DNA of 64,000 nt from Candidatus Uabimicrobium amorphum (GTDB lineage Bacteria > Planctomycetota > Uabimicrobiia > Uabimicrobiales > Uabimicrobiaceae). Position 1 is the stretch's first letter, and each line of letters opens with the position of its first letter. The notes under the pieces are model-generated. The model did not search any database. It saw nothing but the letters and a program-made list of their open reading frames with translations, and was not told the origin of the DNA. Made by a program: the position numbers and the translations under genes. The stretch is from assembly GCF_009002475.1 (NCBI RefSeq), contig NZ_AP019860.1, positions 2,914,001-2,978,000 on the forward strand. The letters are read 5' to 3'. Below, one piece after another: positions 63,129-64,000 of the stretch.

Positions 63129-63794
63129 CTATTCTGTTTTACGATAAAGAAAATCCCAAACACCATGTCCTAACTTTTCGCCACGTATTTCAAATTTAGT
63201 CTTCGGTCGAGAAAATCTTTCCGTTGAAAATTGTTGCAAATTGCCGATTCGATTGAGAACATTTACCATATGCGCGGCATAATTTTCCCAATCTGTGGCA
63301 AGATGAATAATGCCTTGCGACTTTAATTTATAAGTAATATCAACGACAAACTCCACTTGGATAAGACGTCGTTTGTGATGTCGCTTTTTAGGCCACGGAT
63401 CGGGAAAAAAAATTTGAATTTTTTGTAAACTGTTGTCAGGTATATATGGCAGCACATCCATAAAATCTTCACGCATAACACGAACATTTTGCAAATTATT
63501 TTTCGCAACTCCTGCCAAACAACTACCAACACCTGGTCCATGAATTTCCACGCCTAAAAAATTAGTCTGCGGCTCCGCAATAGCCTGTTCTACCAAGGAC
63601 GTTCCAGGGCCAAAACCAATCTCCAAAACAACCTCGTTGTCGTTGCCGTAAATGCTGCGAAAATCAAAAGTAGTTGTGGGGACCGTTAATCCCCATTGAG
63701 GCATAAATTCGTCTAGCGCACGTTGTTGAGCACTGGTCAAACGACTTTCTCTTCGTACATAGCTACGTACAGTACGTAATTTTTTTTCTTCCAT
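63129..63794 (-). CDS. trmB: tRNA (guanine-N7-)-methyltransferase
   Basis: 221-residue SAM enzyme making m7G46 in tRNA. Motifs: VVLEIGFGPGTSL, NFLGVEIHGPGVG, VMREDFMDVL, the family mark FFPDPWPKKRHHKRRL, and ATDWENYAAHM. Normal length. AAAGG and TAGG lie before the ATG. Convergent with the kinase at 60652 (14-bp gap). Confidence 0.94.
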   Translation of the reverse strand: MEEKKLRTVRSYVRRESRLTSAQQRALDEFMPQWGLTVPTTTFDFRSIYGNDNEVVLEIGFGPGTSLVEQAIAEPQTNFLGVEIHGPGVGSCLAGVAKNNLQNVRVMREDFMDVLPYIPDNSLQKIQIFFPDPWPKKRHHKRRLIQVEFVVDITYKLKSQGIIHLATDWENYAAHMVNVLNRIGNLQQFSTERFSRPKTKFEIRGEKLGHGVWDFLYRKTE

Positions 63795-63888
63795 CCTATC
63801 AACCTTTGTGAAAATAAGCAGATACTGAGTTGTGAATATAAGATGTTAACAAAAACGAATAAAATAATAAATATATAAAAATGCCCGA

Positions 63889-63908
63889 TCCCGTTCCCGT
63901 TCCCGCCC
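63889..63908. repeat. GTTCCC hexanucleotide tract, second copy
   Basis: GATCCCGTTCCCGTTCCCGC, nearly the same as the tract at 11264-11295. Lies in the 206-bp stretch after trmB that runs to the window edge. Confidence 0.75.
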
Positions 63909-63928
63909 ATGAAAAAAAACATCACAAA

Positions 63929-63963
63929 TAACGATATTTCGTAATTCAATTAACGATATATCG
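63929..63963. promoter_or_regulatory. Tandem palindromic sites, possible operator
   Basis: TAACGATATTTCG (63929-63941) and TAACGATATATCG (63951-63963) are direct repeats with starts 22 bp apart, about two helical turns; the second holds the perfect palindrome CGATATATCG. May control trmB (start 63794) or a gene beyond the right edge. Confidence 0.4.
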
Positions 63964-64000
63964 CTGATCGCAAATGGCCTTTTTCACAAATCAAAATAAA

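Overview
The window is an AT-rich chromosomal segment from a Gram-negative bacterium. Envelope features support this: lipoprotein signals, an RND efflux pump with its adaptor, a TolC-type channel and a periplasmic DsbD-like protein. Seven eukaryotic-type Ser/Thr kinase genes lie in 64 kb, carrying TPR, WD40, H-NOX-like, zinc-ribbon and novel sensor parts. There are also a PQQ-type beta-propeller, a YHYH protein, two BNR sialidase-like proteins and a giant TPR/HEAT membrane protein. This mix points to the Planctomycetota. The low GC and the extreme kinase and repeat-protein content bring the Uabimicrobium-type lineages to mind. That placement is inference from gene content; no search was run.

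Layout. 1-5.3 kb: a truncated SPFH gene, divergent from a three-gene unit of sialidase-like protein plus two membrane proteins, then tRNA-Pro(TGG) running almost directly into maltokinase. 5.4-14.7 kb: an apparent operon dsbD-like / amrS / receptor kinase, a convergent YHYH secreted protein, a second receptor kinase and a second sialidase-like protein. 14.9-22.7 kb: nucleotidyltransferase, PQQ propeller, kinase-WD40, membrane proteins, a repeat-rich gap and a PAP2 phosphatase. 22.7-32 kb: a PhoR/PhoB-like two-component pair, an EF-hand secreted protein, a zinc-ribbon kinase, two lipoproteins, tRNA-Ala(GGC) and a pseudokinase. 32-41 kb: the 1749-residue TPR/HEAT membrane protein, an M1-type peptidase and an H-NOX-like kinase. 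41-48 kb: thioesterase/thiolase/thioesterase genes, a TerD-like membrane protein, an SDR and membrane proteins, with nested repeat elements between them. 48-64 kb: RND pump and adaptor, sdhCAB, SDR, gcvT, FkbM methyltransferase, a TolC-kinase operon and trmB.

The most unusual system is at 8.7-13.8 kb. A module of about 44 residues (H-[FY]-x-[FY]-C-x-x-C-[HY], then a GxPPxW and VP stretch) ends two membrane kinases and occurs twice in the YHYH protein between them. In each kinase it follows the single membrane span, so every copy should be extracytoplasmic. Three of four copies have CxxCH. The first kinase sits 12 nt behind a radical-SAM gene that itself follows a DsbD-like thiol reductase. 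A redox-, heme- or metal-sensing pathway with a secreted partner is a reasonable hypothesis.

Non-coding DNA is also structured. Hexanucleotide tracts, GTCATCC...GGATGAC palindromes and a TAGGGCGTGTC-ended inverted-repeat family recur through the gaps. Some are nested inside one another, and two place the stop codon of the neighbouring gene inside the repeat. Good candidate promoters precede both tRNAs and the TolC-kinase operon, the last with a perfect inverted repeat at the expected start of transcription.
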